Positions 15,837 through 24,513 of a stretch of DNA of 37,341 nt are shown here, piece after piece. Made by a program: the position numbers and the translations under genes. Source of the stretch: Candidatus Poribacteria bacterium (GTDB lineage: Bacteria > Poribacteria > WGA-4E > WGA-3G); assembly GCA_021295735.1 (NCBI GenBank), contig JAGWBU010000053.1:699-38039 (forward strand), written 5' to 3'. Positions within the stretch are counted from its first letter, which is position 1, and every line of letters starts with the position of its first letter. The notes beneath the pieces were generated by a model, which saw nothing but the letters and a program-made list of their open reading frames with translations, was not told where the DNA came from and searched no databases.

Positions 15837-15865
15837 TTGACATCAACTCCATTTTATAATATACT
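15837..15865 (+). promoter_or_regulatory. Promoter of the Uma2 gene
   Basis: The sequence reads TTGACA, 17 nt, TATACT, identical in both boxes to the tRNA operon promoter. It lies 48 bases before the Uma2 ATG. Confidence 0.8.
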
Positions 15866-15912
15866 TAAAATAACACGTGAATCATTAGAATTTGATACTG
15901 GGAGATGAAACG

Positions 15913-16647
15913 ATGCAGAAAAAAATACAGTCTGCGCCGACAATATTCTATCCGGAATCGGACGGTAAACCTATGGCAGAAACAGATAAACATCGAGACC
16001 TGATGATAGATTTTATTCAGATGCTAAAACACCACTACCGAAACGAAAACGATGTTTATGTATCAGGAAATCTGCTCATATATTACGAAGAAGGAAACCC
16101 AAGAAAGTCTATATCGCCCGATGTGTTCGTGGTATTTGGTGTTGCCAAAAAACAGCGGAACACCTATCTGACATGGAAAGAGACGCACACCCCTGATTTT
16201 GTGTTGGAAGTGGCAAGTCCAAGCACTTTTAGTAAGGATATGGGGCGAAAAAAAGACCTTTACGCTTCCGTGTTTGAGGTAAAAGAATACTACATCTACG
16301 ACCCACTTGGTGAAATTGTACCGAGTTTTATCGGCTATCGGTTGACTGATGGTATATATCAAGAAATCAATTTTGTAAATGAGCGTCTACCCTCGGCGGT
16401 TTTAGGATTGGAGTTGGGAGAACATGGAAACGAATTGAGATTGTATGACCCTAAAACCTCGCAATGGTTGCAAACACCACCTGAACGTGCTGAAAATGCT
16501 GAAATACGCGCTGAAAATGCTGAAACACGCGCGCAAGAAGAAGCCTCTGCCCGACGAAATGCTGAAACACGCGCTGAAAACGCTGAGGCGGCGCTTGCCA
16601 AGGCTTTAGCGGCACTTGAACGCCTTAAAGCAGAGGAAAATAATTGA
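15913..16647 (+). CDS. Uma2 family (DUF820) putative endonuclease with coiled-coil tail
   Basis: Uma2 proteins have a PD-(D/E)XK nuclease-like fold and occur in many paralogues in some genomes; their role is unsettled. Residues 1-170 carry the family pattern: SPDVFVVFG, then PDFVLEVASPST, then DMGRKKDLYASVFEVKEYYIYDP, giving the D, ExA and K positions of the predicted active site. Residues from about 185 are repeats of the type AENAEIRAENAETRA, a coiled coil of about 50 residues ending in ALAALERLKAEEN. The frame extends seven codons to a TTG, but GGGAGA precedes ATG 15913 by seven bases. It has its own strong promoter. Confidence 0.88.
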   Translation: MQKKIQSAPTIFYPESDGKPMAETDKHRDLMIDFIQMLKHHYRNENDVYVSGNLLIYYEEGNPRKSISPDVFVVFGVAKKQRNTYLTWKETHTPDFVLEVASPSTFSKDMGRKKDLYASVFEVKEYYIYDPLGEIVPSFIGYRLTDGIYQEINFVNERLPSAVLGLELGEHGNELRLYDPKTSQWLQTPPERAENAEIRAENAETRAQEEASARRNAETRAENAEAALAKALAALERLKAEENN

Positions 16648-16801
16648 AACCTAATTTTTGACATTTGTTTAAAGACTTTACACCACACATTTCTTCTATT
16701 TTGCTGCTGCACCCTATACCAACTGATAATTGATAGCAAACCCTACATTAAGTTTTTTGAATGCGCTCGGAGTACCTCACAGGTCATCGGAGAATTAACA
16801 G

Positions 16802-19594
16802 ATGTTTGATTTCCGATCCCCCCTCTTCTTAATCCTACTCGCAGCGATACCGATCTTAATCCTTATCCAATTACGTTCAAGCGTTTTAGCAGCAAAGTGG
16901 CGAAGACAAATTACTTTCTTACTTAGAGTTATCGCACTTTCCTGTGCGATCCTTGCCTTAGCAAATCTACAACGAACTCACAAAGAACAACGCCTCGCTG
17001 TAGCATTTTTACTTGATACATCTGATAGTATTGCACCTTCCCAGCGGGAGGATGCAATTAATCAGATTAACGACGCTATAGCAAAATTGAAACCGAACGA
17101 TCAATTTGGGGTTATCAGTTTTGCTCAGGAGTCATCCGTCTTAATCGGAATGGGCCCGTCACGGGAACAGCAGTTACTAACGTCGAATCTGATAGAATCA
17201 TCCGTTGAGTCAGATGCTACCGATATTCTCACAACTCTCAAACGGGCACTTGAACTGTTACCAGACAATTATCACCGCCGAATTGTGCTTTTCACTGACG
17301 GAATAGATAATGTTGGCAATACGTCTGTCACAGATTTTCTACCGTTGTTTTCTGCGAGTGACGTGGAAATCATGACAATCCCTCTAAACACCGTGCAGGA
17401 TGCAATCCGTGTTCAAGAACTGCAAATGCCAAATCAGGTGCGAAAAGGACAAACCTTTCCGATACAAGTGATCGTTGAATCCGATGGAAGTATTCCAAAG
17501 GTAACAGCCACACTCTACCACCATGATGTTCCAATTTCCGATATTGAATTCCCCCTACAAAAAGGCAGAAATGTACTAACGTTCCCTACACAAAAGGTTT
17601 CGGAAGACCATCCTCATACATATCAACTGAAGTTAAATGTAAATGATGAAATCCTTGAGAATAATCAGGCTTATGGGGTGGTACAAATTCAGGACAGCCC
17701 AAATGTCCTATATGCGGAAAATGATTTGGAACATGCCGATAATCTAAGAGAGGTGCTTGAAGAAAACGGTTTTGTAGTAGAAGTAATTTCTGGTCAGGAT
17801 ATACCAACGGATCTGATAACCCTCCAACACAACAATGTGCTGATTCTTAGTAACATTCCTGCTGGCACACTTTCATCGGAGCAATTAAATATTATAGAGG
17901 CTTTTGTCCGTGGCCTCGGGCATGGATTAGTGGTTATCGGAGGCGAACGTGCTTTCGGTCCTGGCGGGTATACAGATACAGCGTTAGAACGTGTACTCCC
18001 TGTGGAGATGACACCGCGTGAACGGCAAGAATCGGTTGCGCTTGTGTTTGCCATTGATACATCGGGGAGCATGGCAAACTACGTTGGATCACAGAAAAAG
18101 ATTGAACTTGCTATTGAGGCGATACGCGCGGGTATTCGAAATCTGGAAGCAGAGGATCAGGCAGCAGTCATCGGTTTCGACGTGAAACTACGTGATATTT
18201 CATCCTTAACATCTGACCATTATGCGTTAATTGAAGCAGTTGGTAGGCTTAAACCAACAGGAGGCACGACTGCAATGGGAAAGGCAATTGAAACAGCTGG
18301 GAAGATGCTAAAATTATCCGATGCAAAGCGAAAACACATCATTCTTTTGTCGGACGGCAAATCTGAGGGAGAACCCTCTACGTTTGTTGATATCGCAAAA
18401 GACTTGGCTGAGGCACGCATCATGATTACGACAATCGCGATTGGTGATGCCGATAAAAACCTATTGAAAGAAATCGCGATCGCTGGTAATGGGCGGTCAG
18501 AAGATGTTAAGAATATACAAGAATTGCCTGATATTTTGGTTGACGCTGTCCGCGAGACACAAAATTATATTGTTCAAGAACAATTCCAACCGATAATAGT
18601 GAGTCCGACAACGCCAATTTTAGAAGGTATTGACAGATTGCCGATGCTTTATGGGTACGTAGCAACAGCAGAAAAGTCTATCGCGCAGGTTTTTATAAAA
18701 TCTCATAAAGACGAACCTGTTTTTGCTGGTTGGCACTATGGATTGGGAAAATCAGTCGCATGGACATCGGATGTCAAACCGGGGTGGAGTAAAGATTGGA
18801 TTTCATGGTCAAACTTTGGCAAGTTTTGGGGACAAGTTGTCAATTGGACTTTACCTTCTGAAGAGACAAATGCGGATTTTGATCTTATCGTTTCGTCTCG
18901 TAATGGCAGCGCAAAAGTTGTTATTGATACACAACATGCGTCTCCTACATCTTATATAGTTAAGGTTGCAGGTCCGAATGGTGTGAGTCAATCTGTTGAC
19001 ATACAGCAGGAAAGTTCTATGCGCTATGCTGGAACATTTCAGATGAACGATAGTGGTTCTTATATTGTCACCGCAAAACAAAAAGATGGTAAGCATAAAC
19101 AAATGGAAACGGTAACCCTCTCCTATCCTGCCGAATATGCGACGTTTGATGTAAACGTCAATCTACTTAAGAAACTTTCTGAGGATATAGGTGGTATTTT
19201 TGAACCGTCATTATCCGAGATAGTTGCGCCAGCAGGAACACCTTTTGAAAAACGTGTGTCACTTTCTCAAACGTTGTTAATTATTGCTGTTGCTCTGTTT
19301 GTATTAGAGATGATTCTTCGAAGGTTCAGCATAGCAAGCGGATATTTCGCAGAACTTCGCTCACAACTACGGAGACAATCCGAGGCAGTTGTGCCTGAAA
19401 CACTAACACAGCTTACACAGAAAAAATCTAATGTTAATTCTATTGCTAATAGTGGTGTTTATGCAACCGTGGAAAGCACATCCTCAAGCGAACACTCATC
19501 TAATGAAAACACATCTGAAACAACGATACCACAATCAACAGAGGGAACTATGACACGCTTATTGGCTGCCAAAAACAGATCTCGTTCTGTGTAA
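16802..19594 (+). CDS. Double VWA-domain membrane protein with GATase-like insert
   Basis: The 930-residue protein begins with two membrane segments (about 7-24 and 38-55), like BatA-type proteins. A first VWA domain (about 65-195) has MIDAS residues Asp72, Ser74 and Ser76 in DTSDS and FTDGIDN. A region like class I glutamine amidotransferases (about 300-405) contains GHGLVVIGGERAFGPGGY. A second VWA domain starts at Asp419 (DTSGS). Then comes a DEPVFAGWHYGLGKSVAWTSD region, and a last membrane segment near 820-838 with a Ser/Thr-rich tail. Such fusions are common in Planctomycetes and related phyla. Both MIDAS sites look intact, so metal-dependent adhesion is possible. Its role is unknown. 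Confidence 0.85.
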   Translation: MFDFRSPLFLILLAAIPILILIQLRSSVLAAKWRRQITFLLRVIALSCAILALANLQRTHKEQRLAVAFLLDTSDSIAPSQREDAINQINDAIAKLKPNDQFGVISFAQESSVLIGMGPSREQQLLTSNLIESSVESDATDILTTLKRALELLPDNYHRRIVLFTDGIDNVGNTSVTDFLPLFSASDVEIMTIPLNTVQDAIRVQELQMPNQVRKGQTFPIQVIVESDGSIPKVTATLYHHDVPISDIEFPLQKGRNVLTFPTQKVSEDHPHTYQLKLNVNDEILENNQAYGVVQIQDSPNVLYAENDLEHADNLREVLEENGFVVEVISGQDIPTDLITLQHNNVLILSNIPAGTLSSEQLNIIEAFVRGLGHGLVVIGGERAFGPGGYTDTALERVLPVEMTPRERQESVALVFAIDTSGSMANYVGSQKKIELAIEAIRAGIRNLEAEDQAAVIGFDVKLRDISSLTSDHYALIEAVGRLKPTGGTTAMGKAIETAGKMLKLSDAKRKHIILLSDGKSEGEPSTFVDIAKDLAEARIMITTIAIGDADKNLLKEIAIAGNGRSEDVKNIQELPDILVDAVRETQNYIVQEQFQPIIVSPTTPILEGIDRLPMLYGYVATAEKSIAQVFIKSHKDEPVFAGWHYGLGKSVAWTSDVKPGWSKDWISWSNFGKFWGQVVNWTLPSEETNADFDLIVSSRNGSAKVVIDTQHASPTSYIVKVAGPNGVSQSVDIQQESSMRYAGTFQMNDSGSYIVTAKQKDGKHKQMETVTLSYPAEYATFDVNVNLLKKLSEDIGGIFEPSLSEIVAPAGTPFEKRVSLSQTLLIIAVALFVLEMILRRFSIASGYFAELRSQLRRQSEAVVPETLTQLTQKKSNVNSIANSGVYATVESTSSSEHSSNENTSETTIPQSTEGTMTRLLAAKNRSRSV

Positions 19595-19631
19595 AACAAT
19601 AAGTCAAAAGGACCATACACCTGTCCCTCTC

Positions 19632-19676
19632 GAATCAACGCCAATATATCGGGGTTGAAAACCCCTCCTACAAGAG
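19632..19676 (+). repeat. Intergenic repeat, hairpin copy
   Basis: AATCAACG is followed by a degenerate core, the hairpin GGGGTT-GAA-AACCCC (19651-19665), then TCCTACAAGAG. The part from GGGG onward (19651-19676) matches 9520-9545 at all but two of 26 bases. It starts 38 bases past the VWA gene and may act as its transcript end. Confidence 0.7.
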
Positions 19677-19832
19677 AGAAGATAATCCCAAGAACTTCAC
19701 TCACTCTTCATCTTCAGGGTTATTTAGTTTTCGATTTTTCGGCTATATTTTCACATTTTAATATAAACTAATACGTATGCAAAGTAGTAGGCACACGCCG
19801 TGGGTTTCCGTCCACCCAAAATGTAACATGTC

Positions 19833-19866
19833 TAAATCAACGTCAAGTGCGCTTATGGCATTCGTC
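19833..19866 (+). repeat. Intergenic palindrome repeat, distant copy
   Basis: AAATCAACG, then AGTGCGCTTATGGCATTCGT and CGGG align with the copy at 9486-9520. Here the GGGGTT hairpin that follows in the other copies is missing. Confidence 0.65.
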
Positions 19867-19891
19867 GGGTGCTAAGATGCGATTTGCCAAA

Positions 19892-19964
19892 GCCTCGGAG
19901 AGGCGAAAGGTGTATAGTAAGCGTTGATCCCGCCAATAGCAAGCCCCAGAGGGGAAAGGTGTAT
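19892..19964 (+). repeat. Two direct hairpin repeats
   Basis: GCCTC-GGA-GAGGC (19892-19904) is followed by GAAAGGTGTAT. About 51 bases on, GCCCC-AGA-GGGG (19943-19954) is followed by AAAGGTGTAT. Stem bases differ but pairing is kept, which suggests selection for structure or a REP-like family. The remainder of 19595-20102 holds only repeat fragments, such as GACGCCTATGGG near 19993 and GGGTTTCGC near 20002. Confidence 0.65.
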
Positions 19965-20102
19965 CCGATGCACAAATGCTAAACGCTAAATTGACGCCTA
20001 TGGGTTTCGCAAACTCTATCCGAAGGACGATATAAACTATCAGTAAAACTCAGTAACTGATAATTCTTAAAACTAAATAACCCTACCCTGCTCCAGGATG
20101 GC

Positions 20103-20131
20103 TTGACTTTCTCATCGATGTATCGTAAAAT
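20103..20131 (+). promoter_or_regulatory. Promoter of the dehydrogenase-isomerase pair
   Basis: The sequence reads TTGACT, 17 nt, TAAAAT, 69 bases before the start codon at 20200. Confidence 0.7.
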
Positions 20132-20199
20132 AAGGTTGCAAAACAGTGATGAGATTATAAGATGTGCAAGCAAAGCCAAAACACATTTAGGAGATAATG

Positions 20200-21093
20200 A
20201 TGGCAAAAGTAGGACTAATCGGCGTTGGTAATATGGGCACGGGCATGTCAAAAAATATATTGAAAGCTGAACATGAACTCACGGTGTACGATGTCAGAAC
20301 GGAACCACTAAAAATGCTTTCACAATTGGGGGCACATGCCGCGGCTTCTCCAAAAGAGGTAGGAGAAGCTGCTGATGCAGTTTTTATCATGGTGCTCAAC
20401 GTCGATCAGGTCAAAGAAGTGTTACTAACTGAAAACGGTTTGTTAGCAGGATTAAAACCGGGAGCAACGGTTATTTGCACCGCGACTATTGGACGTGCAG
20501 AAGTAATAGAGGTTTCAGAACTTATAACAGCAAACGGGTTCAATATTATTGATTCTCCTGTTAGTGGTGGGGCACCGGGCGCAGCCGCAGGAACACTCAC
20601 AATGATGGTTGCAGCAAAAAAAGATGTTTTTGAAGCATCAATGCCAGTACTTGAAGCAGTTGGGAGGGATATCTACCACGTTGGAGAAGAAATCGGAATG
20701 GGACAAACCGTTAAGTCAGCACTTGCAGTCCTGACCGGTGTCACTTACGCAGGTATATTTGAAGCATTGACGCTGGCTGTCAAGGCAGGTGTAAAACCGG
20801 AAACGTTACGTGAGGTTGTTAGTACAAGCGTTGTCGGTAATTTTCTCTTTAAGGATACAACGGAAAACATATTAGAACGAAACTTTAAGGGACAGAGCAA
20901 TATTGGAACGATGTATAAAGACCTTAGTCTTGCGAAAAGTATGGCAAATGATTGTGGAGTCCCTCTGTTTGCGGCGAGCGCTGCCTTTGAGTTATTTCAA
21001 GCAGGGAAAGCAGTGAATCCTGATGAGGATAATTGGACAATTATTAAAATACTCGAAAGCATAGCGGGTATTGAAATAAGAAAAACGGAATAA
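20200..21093 (+). CDS. NAD(P)-dependent beta-hydroxyacid dehydrogenase (3-hydroxyisobutyrate/tartronate semialdehyde reductase type)
   Basis: Enzymes of this family interconvert beta-hydroxyacids and semialdehydes. The N-terminal Rossmann motif is GLIGVGNMGTGMSKN. The substrate signature is DSPVSGGAPGAAAGTLTMMV, and the catalytic Lys is in GQTVKSALAVLTG near residue 171. The C-terminal helical domain has FKDLSLA-like DLSLAKSMANDCGVPLFAA. Two adjacent ATGs are possible; the second is six bases after AGGAG and is chosen. The gene ends in a TAATG junction with the next gene, so the two are coupled, which suggests a shared sugar-acid or polyol pathway. Confidence 0.88.
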   Translation: MAKVGLIGVGNMGTGMSKNILKAEHELTVYDVRTEPLKMLSQLGAHAAASPKEVGEAADAVFIMVLNVDQVKEVLLTENGLLAGLKPGATVICTATIGRAEVIEVSELITANGFNIIDSPVSGGAPGAAAGTLTMMVAAKKDVFEASMPVLEAVGRDIYHVGEEIGMGQTVKSALAVLTGVTYAGIFEALTLAVKAGVKPETLREVVSTSVVGNFLFKDTTENILERNFKGQSNIGTMYKDLSLAKSMANDCGVPLFAASAAFELFQAGKAVNPDEDNWTIIKILESIAGIEIRKTE

Positions 21094-21140
21094 TGTTATG
21101 GAACACACCCTCCAATAAAATAGAATTGAAAGGCAATATA

Positions 21141-22040
21141 ATGCAAAATGTTGAACAACAAGTTTTCAGTTCATCTAATACCCCAAAATTAGGGGTCATC
21201 ACAGATGGAATTAGTAGGGATTTTGAGTATGCGCTTGATACTATGGTCAGAACTGGGTTGGAATATGTTGAATTGCAGTATCTTTGGGAGAAACAGGTTG
21301 GTGAGTTAGCTGATGCGGATGTTGAACAGGTTAAAAATCTAATAGAGGCACGGAATTTAAAGGTATCGTGCATCTCACATCACAATTTGGCAGGAATTCC
21401 TGTTAATACTGCAGTAGACGCGCCAGCATATCAAGACCAACTTCACACGTTACAACGGTGCATAGATATTGCGCAGACACTCGGAACAAATCTGGTTCGG
21501 ATATTCAGTTTCCAAAAGGAGATGGTACTCTTTGGTGCAGAGCCAATTGTTTCCGAGGGTGCGTGGATAACACTCTTGAACCGATTAGAAGAACCGCTAC
21601 AAATTGCAGAAGCAGCAAACATTACGCTTGTTATTGAGACTGCTATCTCCTCAAACATTACATCGGCTCTACTTGCCCGAAAATTGATAGATGAATTAGC
21701 CTCAAAACATCTGAAAGTTCTCTGGGATCCGTGTAGTTCCCTCTATTGTACCGAAGTGCCATATCCAGATGGATATGAAATTATCCGTGAGCACATCGCG
21801 CATATCCATCTTAAAGATGGAATTGTTAATCTTCCTGCTGCTACTTTTGATTTCTGTGCGATGGGTCAAGGACAGATGCCACCTTACTACACAGATATTG
21901 TAAACGCGTTAAAAAGTGATGGGTATCAAGGAACAATTTCCTTAGAGAGTGTATACACCCCGGAGAATGGCACACGAGAGGATGGGTTTAAAGAATCATT
22001 ACCGGTATTTAAGGAATTGATGGAATCGCTGAGAAACTAA
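21141..22040 (+). CDS. Sugar phosphate isomerase/epimerase family TIM-barrel protein
   Basis: The product is about 299 residues of the AP-endonuclease-2-like TIM barrel that holds xylose isomerase-like enzymes. Putative metal ligands are visible in the right order: Glu in LVIETA, Asp in VLWDPCSS, His in HIHLKDG, and Glu in ISLESVY. A start at 21093, overlapping the previous stop codon, would add 16 residues. AAAGG seven bases before ATG 21141 favours the shorter form, but the overlap suggests translational coupling, so either is possible. The neighbour is a hydroxyacid dehydrogenase, consistent with carbohydrate catabolism. Confidence 0.82.
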   Translation: MQNVEQQVFSSSNTPKLGVITDGISRDFEYALDTMVRTGLEYVELQYLWEKQVGELADADVEQVKNLIEARNLKVSCISHHNLAGIPVNTAVDAPAYQDQLHTLQRCIDIAQTLGTNLVRIFSFQKEMVLFGAEPIVSEGAWITLLNRLEEPLQIAEAANITLVIETAISSNITSALLARKLIDELASKHLKVLWDPCSSLYCTEVPYPDGYEIIREHIAHIHLKDGIVNLPAATFDFCAMGQGQMPPYYTDIVNALKSDGYQGTISLESVYTPENGTREDGFKESLPVFKELMESLRN

Positions 22041-22061
22041 TGAGGTAAGGAACATATTACC

Positions 22062-22159
22062 ATAAGCGTCAATTCAGCAAGTGCAATATGTGCGTTTAAT
22101 GTTGATTCGGACAAAAGGGAAATCTTATAATATCAGGCTTATAAACCCTCCCACAAGAG
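22062..22159. repeat. Degenerate copy of the intergenic element
   Basis: The left edge CATAAGCGTCAATTCAG resembles the TIR at 9356. On the minus strand AATCAACATTAAACGCACAT (22084-22103 region) recalls the palindrome repeat. The right part AAACCCTCCCACAAGAG (22143-22159) matches the inner repeat at 9529-9545. The order differs from the 218-bp element. Confidence 0.5.
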
Positions 22160-22241
22160 AAGCAGTTAATGTCAAAACTTTCCACATGCTAACCTTACAT
22201 GTTTTTTGAAATTACCCCTGATTGTAATAATTTATTGGTAA

Positions 22242-23309
22242 ATGAATAAACAATTGTCCCCCAAATCACATAAGATCGTTATTCTTGCCGAAGAGTCATT
22301 CGGTGTTCTTGAATCTAAAACTGCTACTGTTTTGGTGCGTTATCTTCCTGACAACGTTGTCGCAGTGATTGATAGCACGAAAGCGGGAAAAGATGTAAGC
22401 GAAGTCATTGAAATAGGCAGAGGAATTCCGGTTGTTCGCAGTCTTGCCGAGGCGATGCGGTTTGAACCGACAATGTTGGCTATCGGCATAGCACCCCCCG
22501 GTGGCGAGTTGCCTGAGGCGTGGCGTTCTATTCTCTGTGAAGCGATCAGAAGCGGACTACACATCATGAGTGGTCTCCACCATTTTTTGAGCGATAACGC
22601 GGAACTCTCGGAGTTGGCAGCGACACATAATGTGGTGCTATGGGACGCACGTAAACCACCAAAGAACTTACCTGTGGCAACTTGTAAAGCTGCGGATGTA
22701 GATGCAACTGTTATTCTCACTGTCGGTTCAGATTGCCGCGTTGGGAAAATGCTCTCTGGTATAGAGATTACAAATGCTGCAAGGGAAAGGGAACTCAATG
22801 CTGAATTTTGTCCAACTGGGCAGAACGGTATCATGGTGTGGGGTTGGGGTATTGCAATTGATGCTGTCGTCTCTGATTTTACCGCTGGTGCTGCTGAGCA
22901 GATTGTGCTTGAAGGTGCAAGAAATCACGACCTACTAATCGTTGAAGGACAGGGGTCGTTGGTGCATCCTGGATATTCGGGAGTGACGTTGAGTCTACTC
23001 CATGGCAGCATGCCTGATGCGATGATATTTTGTCATCAACCCTCGCGGAAAGAAGTTGCGCGGTATACGGTGCCTTTGCCCTCTTTAACCGAGATGATAA
23101 CACATTATGAGATGTTAACTGCACCTATAAAACCTGCAAAGGTGATCGGATTAGCACTCAATTGTTTCGATTTGTCTGAAAAGGAAGCACATGCAGCAAT
23201 TACTGCTGCGGAGTCGGAAACTGGGTTACCTGCTACAGATGTCGTGCGGTTTGGTGCTGAGAAGTTGGTTGATGCCGTTCAGAAAATATATCAAGACAAT
23301 AAACGATAG
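22242..23309 (+). CDS. DUF1611 family P-loop protein (DgcN-like)
   Basis: The 355-residue protein has an N-terminal Rossmann-like domain (about 10-140) and a DUF1611 domain with a Walker A-like TVGSDCRVGKML. PTGQNGIMVWG follows, then DLLIVEGQGSLVHPGYSGVTLSLLHGSMPDAMIFCH. Family members include DgcN, reported as a D-glutamate N-acetyltransferase working with the enolase-superfamily DgcA. No DgcA neighbour is adjacent here, though an enolase-superfamily gene lies 11 kb away. A function in D-amino acid metabolism is therefore only a hypothesis. The ATG lacks a clear Shine-Dalgarno. Confidence 0.82.
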   Translation: MNKQLSPKSHKIVILAEESFGVLESKTATVLVRYLPDNVVAVIDSTKAGKDVSEVIEIGRGIPVVRSLAEAMRFEPTMLAIGIAPPGGELPEAWRSILCEAIRSGLHIMSGLHHFLSDNAELSELAATHNVVLWDARKPPKNLPVATCKAADVDATVILTVGSDCRVGKMLSGIEITNAARERELNAEFCPTGQNGIMVWGWGIAIDAVVSDFTAGAAEQIVLEGARNHDLLIVEGQGSLVHPGYSGVTLSLLHGSMPDAMIFCHQPSRKEVARYTVPLPSLTEMITHYEMLTAPIKPAKVIGLALNCFDLSEKEAHAAITAAESETGLPATDVVRFGAEKLVDAVQKIYQDNKR

Positions 23310-23343
23310 TATTCAGCAAATTTCATTAGTCGGGAGATATTTT

Positions 23344-23592
23344 ATGGTTACTCGTGAGTGGTTAGTAGAAACCGAAACTCCTCATACTGTTAGAGTTGAT
23401 CATTGGAGTACTTGGTCTGGCAAAATCCATATCTATGTTGACGATGAGTTAATCTTTGAAAGACGTTCAAAATTATCGGACACAGGGGTGGAACATCGTT
23501 TCAAAGTTGACGGATTACCTTATATCATCAGAATTCTGTACCGGACATGGCATTATGAATATGAACTGTGGGTTGACGGTAAACTGCAGTAA
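23344..23592 (+). CDS. Small FAIM1-like beta-sandwich protein
   Basis: The 82-residue product aligns by eye with one repeat of the FAIM1 fold: HTVRVDHWSTWSGKIHIYVDD, then GVEHRFKVDGLPYIIRI, then YEYELWVDGKLQ. Animal FAIM1 has a similar TSGKRVVYVDG...YEYTLEINGK pattern. The frame extends upstream over the end of the DUF1611 gene, but GGGAGATATTTT before ATG 23344 sets the start. Its role in bacteria is unknown. It heads a run of three small genes. Confidence 0.6.
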   Translation: MVTREWLVETETPHTVRVDHWSTWSGKIHIYVDDELIFERRSKLSDTGVEHRFKVDGLPYIIRILYRTWHYEYELWVDGKLQ

Positions 23593-23655
23593 TTTAATCA
23601 AATGAATTATGGATATTTTAGTGAAATCTAAATATGGTACCAGTCTTGGTAGGTC

Positions 23656-23669
23656 CGGTTTCCTAACCG
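23656..23669. repeat. Small hairpin in the 23.6-kb gap
   Basis: CGGTT-TCCT-AACCG forms a perfect five-pair stem inside GGTAGGTCCGGTTTCCTAAC, a sequence of the dispersed-repeat type. It lies 24 bases before the two-TM gene. Confidence 0.5.
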
Positions 23670-23692
23670 AACTTATATAATTGGAGGAAACG

Positions 23693-23914
23693 ATGCGTAT
23701 TTCAAAACGTAGTCGATCCGTTATATTTGTGGCGGTAATATTTTCTTTCGTTGTAGGGTTCTCAATGATTTTGCACCCTGAAACTTACTCAATGGAGCCG
23801 TTCATGTTGGCTGCTATAGCTACCATGTTGGCAGGAATTTACGTTGAATTGAACGAAATGAATAAACAGAGGCGCGAATCGGATAAACGCCTGTCGGAAA
23901 CAGAGAAAATGTAA
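23693..23914 (+). CDS. Small two-TM membrane protein
   Basis: This 73-residue protein has a basic start (MRISKRSRS), two hydrophobic segments (about 10-27 and 37-54), and a charged helical tail with NEMNKQRRESDKRLSETEK, probably a short coiled coil. The family is not recognised. GGAGG lies 7 bases before ATG 23693. The in-frame TTG four codons upstream overlaps this ribosome-binding site and is rejected. Confidence 0.65.
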   Translation: MRISKRSRSVIFVAVIFSFVVGFSMILHPETYSMEPFMLAAIATMLAGIYVELNEMNKQRRESDKRLSETEKM

Positions 23915-23951
23915 CTACCGAATGAAGTAGGGAGAACTTATCTTAACTCTC

Positions 23952-23971
23952 GTTGAAATATCGATTTCAAC
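23952..23971. repeat. Perfect 8-bp palindrome between small genes
   Basis: GTTGAAATATCGATTTCAAC has exact 8-base arms around ATCG. GTAGGG (23927-23932) and CCCTAC (23971-23976) lie on either side, forming a possible outer stem. It could end the two-TM gene transcript, but no T-tract follows. Confidence 0.6.
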
Positions 23972-24031
23972 CCTACATAGTCTGGTCTATATCGTTTAAG
24001 TCTTAACCTGTTTATAATTTTGGAGGTAAAA

Positions 24032-24421
24032 ATGAATAGTAACATTGTTGTGACAACGGGGGATATTAATCAGGATTACCAGATCATAGGTCCTGTTTAC
24101 TTTCAGATATCAAATAAAGGGATTTTCTCAAATGCCCTTTCTAAACTCGTCAAACAATACGAAGCAGAAATCGTAGATATGAAAAGAAGTGGGCAAATGG
24201 GAGAGGATCGGGCCGATTGGGGATTCTTGTACGGTGAGTGGAGTGTAGGTCAAAGTGATTTTGAAAAGGCATTTTTCGTTTCAGTTGAAGAGCTGAAAAA
24301 ACGCGCAGCACTTTTAGGAGCTGACGCAATTATAAGTATGCGTCAAGATATTGACTTGGATACGAATAGCTTTCAATACTTTTATCTTCAGATGTACGGA
24401 ACTGCAGTAAAATTAAGTTAG
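24032..24421 (+). CDS. YbjQ-like (DUF74) domain protein
   Basis: The 129-residue protein shows the YbjQ pattern: an N-terminal VTTGDINQDYQIIGPVYFQI, a central helix, and LKKRAALLGADAIISMRQD followed by FYLQMYGTAVKL. Family members form pentamers and are loosely called heavy metal-binding, without firm function. A central insert (MGEDRADWGFLYGEWSVG) replaces the usual short linker. GGAGG precedes ATG 24032 by seven bases, and the TTG at 24020 is rejected. It ends the plus-strand run and converges with the D-threonine aldolase-like gene. Confidence 0.75.
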   Translation: MNSNIVVTTGDINQDYQIIGPVYFQISNKGIFSNALSKLVKQYEAEIVDMKRSGQMGEDRADWGFLYGEWSVGQSDFEKAFFVSVEELKKRAALLGADAIISMRQDIDLDTNSFQYFYLQMYGTAVKLS

Positions 24422-24513
24422 GTCGTTGTTTTGCCCACTCTTGTGGACATCATTGTAGAAATGCTTGCGGATGTGCTACGCGAGGAAATGAACAGCCTTT
24501 TCTATTGTCCTAC

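Noticed and set aside
16648..16801. TTGACA at 16658 as promoter of the VWA gene
   Set aside because: No acceptable -10 box lies 16-18 bases downstream.
19979..20251. 90-codon minus-strand frame before the dehydrogenase gene
   Set aside because: It crosses repeats, the promoter and the start of the opposite-strand gene, and shows no family pattern.
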